Shown one piece after another: positions 1 to 4,803 of a stretch of DNA of 10,165 nucleotides. A program made the position numbers and the translations under genes. This stretch comes from DATDYW01 sp036516995. Its GTDB lineage: Bacteria > Patescibacteriota > Minisyncoccia > Phycocordibacterales > JAACPR01. Position 1 is the stretch's first letter, and each line of letters starts with the position of its first letter. The notes beneath the pieces are model-generated. The model ran no database searches. It was not told where the DNA came from and worked only from the letters and a program-made list of their open reading frames with translations. Location of the stretch: assembly GCA_036516995.1 (NCBI GenBank), contig DATDYW010000044.1, positions 1-10,165 of the forward strand, given 5' to 3'.

Positions 1-690
1 GAGCTCGCTGACGAGGAACTCGTCCACCAGCACGTCAATGTCGTGCGTCTCCGTCTTCTTGAGCACGATGCGCTCGCGCAGCTTCTTCACCTCGCCGTCC
101 ACGCGCACCGTCTCGAAACCCTTGCCGAGCAGGTCGTAGAGCAGCTGGTAGTACTCACCTTTCCGCCCCACGACCACGGGCGCGAAGATTTGCACCTTGT
201 CCCGACCGCCCTTCGGGTTGCTCCGGACGCTGTGAATCGATTTCAGGACCGCCTCGATGATCTCCTCTTTCGAGAGCCGCTTAATCTCGCGGCCGCAGGT
301 CGGACAGTGCGGCTTGCCGACGCGGGCGTAGAGGATGCGGAGGTAGTCGTAAATCTCCGTGACGGTGGCCACGGTGGAGCGGGGGTTGTTCGAGCGCGAC
401 TTCTGATCAATGGAAATGGCCGGCGAGAGGCCGGTAATTTCGTCGACGTCGGGCTTCTGCATCTGCTCGAGGAACTGGCGGGCGTAGGAGGAGAGCGACT
501 CCACGTAGCGGCGCTGGCCCTCCGCGAAAATGGTGTCGAACGCCAAAGAGGACTTCCCCGAGCCGGAGAGCCCGGTGACGGCCACCATCTTGTTGCGGGG
601 CATCCGAACGGTGACGTTTTTTAGATTGTGGGTTCTCGCGCCTTTTACGACGAGCCACTCCCCCTGCGGGGCCTTGTCCTTACCTTGCAC
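1..690 (-). CDS. uvrA: UvrA excinuclease ATPase subunit, N-terminal part (cut by left window edge)
   Basis: UvrA is the damage-sensing ABC-type ATPase of nucleotide excision repair; it loads UvrB on damaged DNA. Visible here are about 230 residues: the family opening VKGARTHNLKN near residues 16-25, the Walker A loop GLSGSGKSS at 40-48, the segment FAEGQRRYVESLSSYARQF, the Q-loop region QKSRSNNPRSTVATVTEIYDYLR, and the CPTCG pair that begins the inserted zinc region at about 129-133. The rest, including the second ATPase, lies outside the window. I chose the GTG at 690 because an extended -10 (TG-A-TACCTT) ends exactly 7 nt upstream, with a near-consensus -35 (TCGACA, 17-nt spacer). A GTG at 756, preceded by GAGGGGG, is an in-frame alternative that would add 22 residues of low-complexity, unconserved-looking sequence. 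Identity is certain; the start is likely but not proven. Confidence 0.96.
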   Translation of the reverse strand, partial: MQGKDKAPQGEWLVVKGARTHNLKNVTVRMPRNKMVAVTGLSGSGKSSLAFDTIFAEGQRRYVESLSSYARQFLEQMQKPDVDEITGLSPAISIDQKSRSNNPRSTVATVTEIYDYLRILYARVGKPHCPTCGREIKRLSKEEIIEAVLKSIHSVRSNPKGGRDKVQIFAPVVVGRKGEYYQLLYDLLGKGFETVRVDGEVKKLRERIVLKKTETHDIDVLVDEFLVSEL

Positions 691-697
691 GGGCGGG

Positions 698-726
698 AAG
701 GTATCACCAAAAAGGCGTGATGTCGA
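698..726 (-). promoter_or_regulatory. uvrA promoter (TCGACA-17-TACCTT, extended -10)
   Basis: Read on the minus strand, TCGACA (726-721) is followed after 17 nt by TACCTT (703-698), with TG one base upstream of the hexamer. Seven bases then separate it from the GTG at 690, so transcription should begin at or next to the start codon. The -35 overlaps an inverted repeat at 722-742. Confidence 0.6.
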
Positions 727-742
727 GCGGGGGCGGCTCGAC
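722..742. repeat. Inverted repeat across the uvrA -35, possible operator
   Basis: GTCGAGC (722-728) and GCTCGAC (736-742) form a perfect 7-bp inverted repeat with a 7-nt spacer, covering most of the presumed uvrA -35 (721-726). A dyad there could bind a repressor, but it does not match the E. coli (CTGT-N8-ACAG) or Firmicute LexA boxes. If uvrA actually starts at 756 the repeat would be coding. Confidence 0.45.
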
Positions 743-777
743 GGACACGAACTCACCGCCCCCTCATTTCCAGCTAA

Positions 778-805
778 TTGACGCCGAGGATCACGCTGCT
801 AGAGT
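778..805 (+). promoter_or_regulatory. Promoter of first hairpin RNA module (TTGACG-16-TAGAGT)
   Basis: TTGACG (778-783), a 16-nt spacer, then TGC-TAGAGT (extended -10, hexamer 800-805). The 9-base string CTAATTGAC at 774-782 is identical to 919-927 in the second module, and both modules have the same spacer length and a TGCTA extended -10. There is no open reading frame of note on the + strand immediately downstream. Confidence 0.55.
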
Positions 806-811
806 AGCCTC

Positions 812-875
812 ATATTCCTAGGGAGAGGTACTACGTGAGGTTTCGTCCTCACGCGGTGCCCCTCCATCGTTTTTT
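812..875 (+). ncRNA. Candidate small hairpin RNA, copy 1
   Basis: Predicted from the upstream promoter (start about 812) to the T6 run at 870-875. Bases 822-840 pair with 847-865: 19 paired positions with two mismatches, around the 6-nt loop TTTCGT (841-846). The two wobble positions (832/855 and 829/858) are U-G in a + strand RNA but would be A-C mismatches on the minus strand, which supports + transcription. The top stem GTGAGG/CCTCAC matches CTGAGG/CCTCAG of copy 2 with a compensatory G-C to C-G swap. I do not recognise the family. It could instead be a bidirectional terminator-like hairpin without its own function. Confidence 0.5.
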
Positions 876-907
876 GGCCGTAGAGACTTGGGCAGCTCTT
901 CCCTCTA

Positions 908-919
908 TTCATTTTTACC
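908..919. repeat. 12-bp direct repeat TTCATTTTTACC (partner at 1008-1019)
   Basis: TTCATTTTTACC occurs at 908-919 and again, identical, at 1008-1019, exactly 100 bp apart. The second copy encodes GKNE near the C-terminus of the minus-strand NYN protein and follows the T-run of hairpin copy 2. The first copy immediately precedes the CTAATTGAC -35 region of module 2. Together with the repeated promoters and hairpins this suggests a local tandem duplication of the gene's 3' end with its RNA module. Confidence 0.55.
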
Positions 920-922
920 TAA

Positions 923-950
923 TTGACCGAGCTGCCTGACCTGCTACAAT
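923..950 (+). promoter_or_regulatory. Promoter of second hairpin RNA module (TTGACC-16-TACAAT)
   Basis: TTGACC (923-928), 16-nt spacer, then TGC-TACAAT (hexamer 945-950). This is a near-consensus sigma-70-type promoter with an extended -10, stronger by eye than most gene promoters in the window, which have little -35. Predicted start is about 957. Confidence 0.65.
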
Positions 951-956
951 TGAAAC

Positions 957-1009
957 GTATCACCAGAAAGAGGCCTGCCTGAGGTTCCGTCCTCAGCGCG
1001 GACCTTTTT
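957..1009 (+). ncRNA. Candidate small hairpin RNA, copy 2, antisense to the NYN gene 3' end
   Basis: Predicted RNA of about 53 nt from the strong promoter to the T5 run at 1005-1009. Bases 967-984 pair with 991-1009 around the loop TTCCGT (985-990), with one bulged C (997) and one C-A mismatch. The wobble pairs 976/1000 and 970/1006 are G-U only in a + strand RNA. The hairpin resembles copy 1 in loop sequence (TTYCGT), top stem and distance from the -10. The 3' half lies antisense to the last 17 bases of the NYN gene, including its TGA at 993-995, so the hairpin may also act as that gene's 3' end structure. No known family recognised. Confidence 0.55.
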
Positions 1010-1511
1010 CATTTTTACCCTCCTCTTTTCTTTCGAGCAGGTGCCGCAGCTGGCCGAGGTGAAACAAGGCAGCACCTGCTTCACGGCTAAGTAGCCGAGA
1101 GGCAGACGAGCAGGGGCTTAGCACAGCCTCTAGTTTTCCGCCCCGCCGCCAGGCCCGAACCAGGGAGTAGAAGTCGCCGTCACTCGTGACCAAGACAGCA
1201 CCGTCGTACTCCTCCCAACGAAGCGCTGCCTGGAGCACCAGGTCGGCGTCGATGTTCGCCTTCACCTTCCCTTCGCTGTCCCGCACAACCGGCTTGAAGA
1301 TGAGGCGGTACCCAAGAACCTTCAGTCGTCGGTAGAGGTTCTCGCGCTCCGGCAGGTAGCCAACGAAAATGAGCGCCTCGGTAACTCCGTACTTCTCCGT
1401 GAGGTACGTGCGAAAACGGCCCCAGTCGAGCACCCAGCCTTGCGACTTAATACCCAGGTGCAGGTTGTTGGCGTCGATGAAGGCCCAGACGCGGCCGAAG
1501 TTCTTGCGCAC
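993..1511 (-). CDS. NYN-domain (LabA/PIN-like) putative ribonuclease
   Basis: A 172-residue single-domain protein of the NYN family, a PIN-like fold of metal-dependent ribonucleases. The acidic active-site positions are all visible: D13 in FIDANNLHLG, D88 and D90 in KANIDADLVLQA, and S110/D111/D113 in VLVTSDGDFYSLV. The tail (about 160-172) is highly charged. The GTG at 1511 is the first possible start: an in-frame TGA lies three codons upstream. TGC-TATGAG sits 5 nt before it and could be an extended -10; the overlapping GAGGAG is too close for an ordinary ribosome site. The 3' end lies within the hairpin of the + strand RNA candidate. Its RNA target is unknown; NYN proteins are implicated in RNA turnover and processing, and a link to the neighbouring RNAs is only speculation. 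Confidence 0.9.
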   Translation of the reverse strand: MRKNFGRVWAFIDANNLHLGIKSQGWVLDWGRFRTYLTEKYGVTEALIFVGYLPERENLYRRLKVLGYRLIFKPVVRDSEGKVKANIDADLVLQAALRWEEYDGAVLVTSDGDFYSLVRAWRRGGKLEAVLSPCSSASRLLSREAGAALFHLGQLRHLLERKEEGKNEKGPR

Positions 1512-1516
1512 GACTC

Positions 1517-1525
1517 CTCATAGCA
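1517..1525 (-). promoter_or_regulatory. Possible extended -10 of the NYN gene
   Basis: TGC-TATGAG on the minus strand (1525-1517) lies 5 nt before the GTG start. No convincing -35 is seen. Weak alone, but in line with the other genes here. Confidence 0.35.
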
Positions 1526-1578
1526 GGATGGCGGTGAAGGAGACGTGAGGAGAAGTTAAAGAGTGTCCATCGCCCGGA

Positions 1579-1614
1579 AAAGAAAAGCCGCCCGAGCACG
1601 CTGTGCGGGGCGGC
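1579..1614 (-). terminator. Intrinsic terminator of the 75-aa basic protein gene
   Basis: On the minus strand GCCGCCC (1614-1608) pairs with GGGCGGC (1593-1587), with an inner GCAC/GTGC stem, and is followed by TTTTCTTTT (1586-1578). This is a classic Rho-independent terminator, 6 nt beyond the stop codon of the gene at 1620-1847. Confidence 0.85.
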
Positions 1615-1619
1615 GAGAA

Positions 1620-1847
1620 CTACCAGCTCCCTCGGTTCTCAGATATTGCCCGTTCGATGCATCCGTCAGCCTGCTCTCGGAGGCGAGCGGCTGTTACAGG
1701 ACTTTCGTCCCGGTCTGCCTCCTGCGCCTGTCTCAGGAGATTTTGTCGTTGTTCGTAGAGACGCTCCTGAATTCGCTCATCGGAAGTTAATTCGCGACGG
1801 AGTTTCTTGTTCTTGGTTTTCACCCTCAACTTTCCTTTGTGCTTCAT
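1620..1847 (-). CDS. Small basic, coiled-coil-like hypothetical protein (75 aa)
   Basis: Not recognised. The predicted protein begins MKHKGKLRVKTKNKKLRREL, strongly basic, followed by a charged helix-forming segment rich in Glu, Gln, Arg and Ala (about 24-70) that could form a short coiled coil. There is no signal peptide or membrane segment. The ATG at 1847 was chosen over an in-frame upstream ATG at 1913 because TTGACA-16-TATTAC ends exactly 7 nt before it. The longer form would also span the promoter. The gene has its own promoter and a strong terminator, so it looks like a real independent unit. The basic N-terminus might bind nucleic acid, but nothing shows this directly. Confidence 0.65.
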   Translation of the reverse strand: MKHKGKLRVKTKNKKLRRELTSDERIQERLYEQRQNLLRQAQEADRDESPVTAARLREQADGCIERAISENRGSW

Positions 1848-1854
1848 GGAACAA

Positions 1855-1882
1855 GTAATATGCAGTATTACCATTTTGTCAA
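1855..1882 (-). promoter_or_regulatory. Promoter of the 75-aa basic protein (TTGACA-16-TATTAC)
   Basis: Perfect consensus -35 TTGACA (1882-1877 on the minus strand), 16-nt spacer, TATTAC (1860-1855), then 7 nt to the ATG at 1847. It predicts a leaderless mRNA. It lies 37 nt or more past the uvrB stop. Confidence 0.7.
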
Positions 1883-1920
1883 CCTCTGCGTGCCGCCCGG
1901 GGCAGGCCTCCAATCCAGGA

Positions 1921-4155
1921 CTACTTCCCCGCCTTCTTCTTAGCCTCCGCCAGCTTCTTCGTCTTGGCCCGCTCCGCGTTCGCGTGCCGCGCCGCTGCCC
2001 AGCCGCGGCCCTTGGCGAGGGTGCCGGCCATGGGCTTTGGGGCGCGCTCCTCTTTCTTGAGCACCGCGATGGCCTCCTTGTGCGTCATTTCGCCAGCTGC
2101 GTCTGAGAGCGGCTCGTTCTCTATCATTTGCTCAATCTGCGCGATCTCGTCGCGAATGATGGCTGCCGTCTCGAAGTCGAGCATCTTGGCCGCGGAGTTC
2201 ATTTCCTTCTCCTTAATTTTCAAAATTTTGCGCAGTGCGGAGGGCGTGGCCTTCTTACCGCCGAAAGCCGCGTTGAGCTCGGTCGCCACCACCTTGTCGT
2301 GCTCGCTGCGCATAGTCTCGGCGATGCTCTTGATGGCCTTGACGATGGTCGTCGGCGTGATGCCGTGCTTCTCGTTGTAGGCCACCTGCACGGCGCGCCG
2401 GCGAGAGGTTTCGCCAATGGCGCGCTCAAGCGAGCCGGTCATAACGTCGGCGTAGAGAATCACCTTGCCGTCGACATTGCGCGCCGCGCGGCCAATGGTC
2501 TGAATCAGCGAGGTATCGGAGCGCAGGAAGCCCTCCTTATCTGCGTCGAGAATGCCGATGAGCGTCACCTCGGGCAGGTCGAGGCCCTCGCGCAGCAGGT
2601 TCACGCCAACGAGAATGTCGAAGTTCCCCTTGCGCAGGTCGGTGAGAATCTCGATGCGTTCTATGGTCTTCACGTCGCTGTGCAGGTACTTGGCGCGGAC
2701 GCCCTTAGTTTCAAGGAACGCCGACATATCTTCAGCCATCTTCTTGGTGAGCGTCGTGGCGAGCACGCGGCCGCCCTTCGCGATAGCCTCTTCCGCCGTC
2801 TTGATGAAGTTGGGCACCTGGCCGGGGTACACGTCCCCCTTGCCGGTTACGGGCCGCACCTCAACCGCAGGATCCACGAGGCCAGTGGGGCGAATGATTT
2901 GCTCCACCACGTCGCCCTGCGCCTTCTCGAGCTCGTACTTGCCCGGCGTAGCCGAAACGTAGACGGTCTGCCCGATGCGCTTCTCGAACTCCTCGAACTT
3001 CAGCGGCCTGTTGTCGCGGCACGACGGCAGGCGGAAGCCGTACTCCACGAGGTTGTCCTTGCGCGACTTGTCGCCGGCGTACATCCCGCCGATTTGCGGC
3101 ACCGTCACGTGCGACTCGTCGATGACCGTGAGGAAGTCCGCCGTGCCGTCTTTCTTGCGCGGGAAGTACGAGAGCAGCGTGTCGGGCGCCTCGCCGGGCT
3201 TCTTGCCTGAAAAGTGCCGCGAGTAGTTCTCGATGCCGTTGGTGTAGCCAACCTCCCGAATCATCGCCAGGTCGTAGCGGGTGCGGCGCTTGAGGCGCTC
3301 GGCCTCGAGAATCTTGCCTTCCTTCTCTAGCTCGGCCAGACGCTCCTTCAGCTCGTGCTCAATAGTTTTTAATGCAGACTCAATCTGATCCTTCTCGGTG
3401 ATGAAGTGCTTGGCCGGGAAAAAGTAAAAGTAGTCGAGCGGGCTAATTTCGGCGCGGGTGACGCCGTCGATTTTGGTCATCGAGGCGACCCTGTCGCCCT
3501 CGAACGTCACCCGAATCACAAAACGCTCGGAAATGGGCATCACCTCTACCGCTGGCCCGATGCCGCGCACCATCCCAGGCTTCAGGTCGGCCGTGGTGCG
3601 CTCGTAGTGCACGCGGATGAGGCTGCGCACCAGCTCACCGCGCGGCATCGCGTCGCCCACGGCCACGCGGAAGTTCACCTTCTCGTACTCGGCGGGCGAG
3701 CCCAAGCCGTAGATGCAGGAAACGGACGCCACCACGATGGAGTCGCGCCGCGTGAGCAGCGACTGCGTAGCGGCGTGCCGCAGCCGCTCAATCTCCTCGT
3801 TGATCATCGCCTCCTTTTCAATATAGGTGTCGGAGGAGACGACGTAGGCCTCCGGCTGGTAGAAGTCGTAATAGGAAACAAAGTAGGAGACGGCGTTATC
3901 GGGAAAGAGGTCGCGGAACTCCTGGGCGAGCTGCGCCGCGAGCGTCTTGTTGTGGGCAATCACCAGCGTGGGCTTCTGAATTTTGGCAATGACATTCGCC
4001 ATCGTGAACGTCTTGCCCGTGCCCGTGGCGCCGAGCAGCGTCGTGTGGCGGTCGCCCCGCTCCAGCCTCTTGTTGATACTGGCAATAGCCGTCGGCTGGT
4101 CGCCGGCGGGCTTCATTGGGGTCTTCAGGACGAACTTGCCACTGTCGATCGGCAC
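1921..4155 (-). CDS. uvrB: UvrB, excinuclease ABC subunit B
   Basis: UvrB is the helicase-like core of nucleotide excision repair: it verifies damage after UvrA loading and recruits UvrC. Numbered from the GTG at 4155 (744 aa): Walker A GATGTGKT at 42-49, beta-hairpin region YYDFYQPEAY at about 95-104, Walker B DESH at 346-349 within VTVPQIGGMYAGDKSRKDN, YVSATPG near 399-405, motif VI QTIGRAARN at 552-560, and the UVR domain at about 645-679 (UvrC contact). A further ~65 residues, Lys/Ala/Arg-rich, follow UVR, making it longer than the usual 660-680 aa. The frame stays open to an ATG at 4203, but that would add 16 unconserved residues overlapping the promoter. TGC-TACTCT ends 7 nt before GTG 4155, and the next ATG (4116) would cut into the conserved start. 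Divergent from the 4204 gene. Confidence 0.97.
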   Translation of the reverse strand: MPIDSGKFVLKTPMKPAGDQPTAIASINKRLERGDRHTTLLGATGTGKTFTMANVIAKIQKPTLVIAHNKTLAAQLAQEFRDLFPDNAVSYFVSYYDFYQPEAYVVSSDTYIEKEAMINEEIERLRHAATQSLLTRRDSIVVASVSCIYGLGSPAEYEKVNFRVAVGDAMPRGELVRSLIRVHYERTTADLKPGMVRGIGPAVEVMPISERFVIRVTFEGDRVASMTKIDGVTRAEISPLDYFYFFPAKHFITEKDQIESALKTIEHELKERLAELEKEGKILEAERLKRRTRYDLAMIREVGYTNGIENYSRHFSGKKPGEAPDTLLSYFPRKKDGTADFLTVIDESHVTVPQIGGMYAGDKSRKDNLVEYGFRLPSCRDNRPLKFEEFEKRIGQTVYVSATPGKYELEKAQGDVVEQIIRPTGLVDPAVEVRPVTGKGDVYPGQVPNFIKTAEEAIAKGGRVLATTLTKKMAEDMSAFLETKGVRAKYLHSDVKTIERIEILTDLRKGNFDILVGVNLLREGLDLPEVTLIGILDADKEGFLRSDTSLIQTIGRAARNVDGKVILYADVMTGSLERAIGETSRRRAVQVAYNEKHGITPTTIVKAIKSIAETMRSEHDKVVATELNAAFGGKKATPSALRKILKIKEKEMNSAAKMLDFETAAIIRDEIAQIEQMIENEPLSDAAGEMTHKEAIAVLKKEERAPKPMAGTLAKGRGWAAARHANAERAKTKKLAEAKKKAGK

Positions 4156-4162
4156 GGAGGGG

Positions 4163-4171
4163 AGAGTAGCA
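4163..4171 (-). promoter_or_regulatory. uvrB extended -10 promoter (TGC-TACTCT)
   Basis: On the minus strand TGC-TACTCT (4171-4163) is followed by the 7-nt CCCCTCC and the GTG at 4155. The pyrimidine-rich spacer contains no Shine-Dalgarno sequence. No clear -35 is seen, so recognition would rely on the TG extension. The region is shared with the divergent promoter of the gene at 4204. Confidence 0.55.
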
Positions 4172-4203
4172 GAAAGCCGAGACGTGGGGTAGAAAGGTGG
4201 CAA

Positions 4204-4563
4204 ATGGATTCAGACAAAACCTTGCAGCAGTTCCTGCATGAAGCCGACGTCGAGATGACACTACGGAACGTGCCCGTGGGTCTTAGCGAGGAGTTTATGA
4301 CGCACCTACCACCTGGTGTCATGGAGGACTACACGCTGGCGACACCAGTTCCGCTCACCGTCCTCGAGCCGCTCCTCGACCGATACTTCGAGGGGCTGGC
4401 GAGCGAACGTGGCAGCATTGATCCTGCCTACTTTGGAGGAAGCATCGAGGCGCTCGCCTACGGCTACGGCGACGCGCGCACTGTCCTGATGATGCGTAAG
4501 AACGACGAGGGCTTCGTGGAGTCGGTGCTGTTAATGGCGTCGCCCGACCCCACGCTCGACTGA
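4204..4563 (+). CDS. Acidic hypothetical protein (119 aa)
   Basis: Not recognised. It begins MDSDKTLQQFLHEADVEMTL and is rich in Asp and Glu (soluble, no signal peptide or membrane helix). A central stretch PLTVLEPLLDRYFEGLASE suggests an amphipathic helix, followed by a more mixed segment with a MMRKNDEG turn and a hydrophobic strand SVLLMA near the C-terminus. The reading frame is open far upstream inside uvrB on the opposite strand, but that part is an antisense shadow. The ATG at 4204 is the first start outside uvrB, with TAGAAA 8 nt upstream and an overlapping AGGTGG that could serve as a close ribosome site. A clean terminator overlaps the stop codon, which supports a real gene. It diverges from uvrB across 48 bp, so coordinated control is possible but unproven. 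Confidence 0.7.
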   Translation: MDSDKTLQQFLHEADVEMTLRNVPVGLSEEFMTHLPPGVMEDYTLATPVPLTVLEPLLDRYFEGLASERGSIDPAYFGGSIEALAYGYGDARTVLMMRKNDEGFVESVLLMASPDPTLD

Positions 4564-4576
4564 CCGTCGAGCTTTT
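4554..4576 (+). terminator. Intrinsic terminator overlapping the stop of the 119-aa gene
   Basis: GCTCGAC (4554-4560) and GTCGAGC (4566-4572) make a perfect 7-bp stem with loop TGACC, followed by TTTT. The loop holds the TGA stop codon, so the terminator is fused to the end of the coding sequence. Confidence 0.75.
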
Positions 4577-4609
4577 CCGTCTCAAAAAGAAAGGCCCCTC
4601 TCCTGCAAC

Positions 4610-4637
4610 CAAATAGCAGGTTTGCAGGACTTGTCAA
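4610..4637 (-). promoter_or_regulatory. Promoter-like TTGACA-16-TATTTG with TGC extension
   Basis: On the minus strand TTGACA (4637-4632), 16 nt, then TGC-TATTTG (hexamer 4615-4610). The AATTGAC core, spacer length and TGCTA start match the two promoters at 778-805 and 923-950. Downstream there is only a short GAGAG-GGGC-CTTTC hairpin followed by TTTTT (about 4601-4583), giving a transcript of perhaps 20-25 nt if it stops there, antisense to and ending just past the 119-aa gene. Confidence 0.4.
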
Positions 4638-4689
4638 TTAACCCGGATCGCCTTGCTGGCAAAGGGCAAATTTCGTCATTCGGGGACGT

Positions 4690-4768
4690 AAAAACCCCTT
4701 TTTCGGAAGTTGACGCTCCTGCCTTGCGGCTCGTCCAAAGTTCCCGAAAAAGAGGCTGCTTTCGCTGG
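4690..4768 (-). ncRNA. Candidate structured small RNA downstream of tgt
   Basis: Predicted from the strong minus-strand promoter at 4775-4803 to the T5 run at 4694-4690. The outer stem CTTTTTCGG (4752-4744) pairs perfectly with CCGAAAAAG (4706-4698); inside, AA/TT, TT/AA and GACG/CGTC pairs (4735-4732 with 4715-4712) lead to GCC-GCAA-GGC (4730-4721), a GNRA tetraloop on this strand. An asymmetric internal loop leaves AGGAG (4720-4716) unpaired. It lacks the conserved GGAAG...AGCAG core of SRP RNA and is too short for tmRNA, RNase P or 6S RNA. The alternative is that this hairpin is simply the tgt terminator. Confidence 0.4.
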
Positions 4769-4774
4769 TTACGG

Positions 4775-4803
4775 TTTATATCACACTGTGTTTAAAAGGT
4801 CAA
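4775..4803 (-). promoter_or_regulatory. Strong promoter at the tgt 3' end (TTGACC-17-TATAAA)
   Basis: On the minus strand TTGACC (4803-4798) is spaced 17 nt from TATAAA (4780-4775), with TGA just before the hexamer (extended -10). The -35 overlaps the tgt stop codon at 4802-4800. No protein gene follows, so the promoter would drive the RNA candidate at 4690-4768. Confidence 0.6.

Larger units (their letters stand above)
4577..4799. other. Noncoding stretch between the 119-aa gene and tgt
   Basis: No credible protein gene on either strand. It contains a minus-strand promoter-like sequence at 4610-4637 and a minus-strand promoter plus structured RNA candidate at 4690-4803 (listed separately). 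An imperfect hairpin CCTGCA-ACC with GGT-T-TGCAGG lies at about 4602-4629; it overlaps the first of these promoters. The part at 4640-4689 shows nothing I can assign. Confidence 0.6.

Noticed and set aside
43..624. Open frame on the + strand opposite uvrA
   Set aside because: Antisense to the conserved ATPase domain of uvrA and without any protein motif of its own.
720..1020. CRISPR array or insertion-sequence ends at the repeated units
   Set aside because: Only two diverged copies with unequal spacing, no spacers, no terminal inverted repeats with target duplication and no transposase.
1646..2106. Overlapping + strand open frames across 1646-2106
   Set aside because: They cross the promoter, the 75-aa basic gene and the uvrB 3' end on the other strand; no motif, start signal or plausible composition.
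2128..3210. Long open frame on the + strand opposite uvrB
   Set aside because: It is antisense to conserved uvrB codons, its protein is Arg/His/Leu-rich with no motif, and it follows the third-position GC pattern of the opposite strand: a shadow frame.
3406..4203. N-terminal extension of the 119-aa gene into uvrB antisense sequence
   Set aside because: The extension is composed of uvrB reverse-strand codons and would cross the uvrB promoter and coding region; the ATG at 4204 is the sensible start.
4690..4768. Could the RNA candidate be SRP (4.5S) RNA?
   Set aside because: It has GC-GNRA features and AGGAG in a loop but lacks the conserved SRP core GGAAG tetraloop with the AGCAG side; position and size alone do not support it.
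4744..4790. A tRNA or tRNA-like fold near the tgt end
   Set aside because: No acceptor/T-arm pairing and no GTTCRANNC box could be found.
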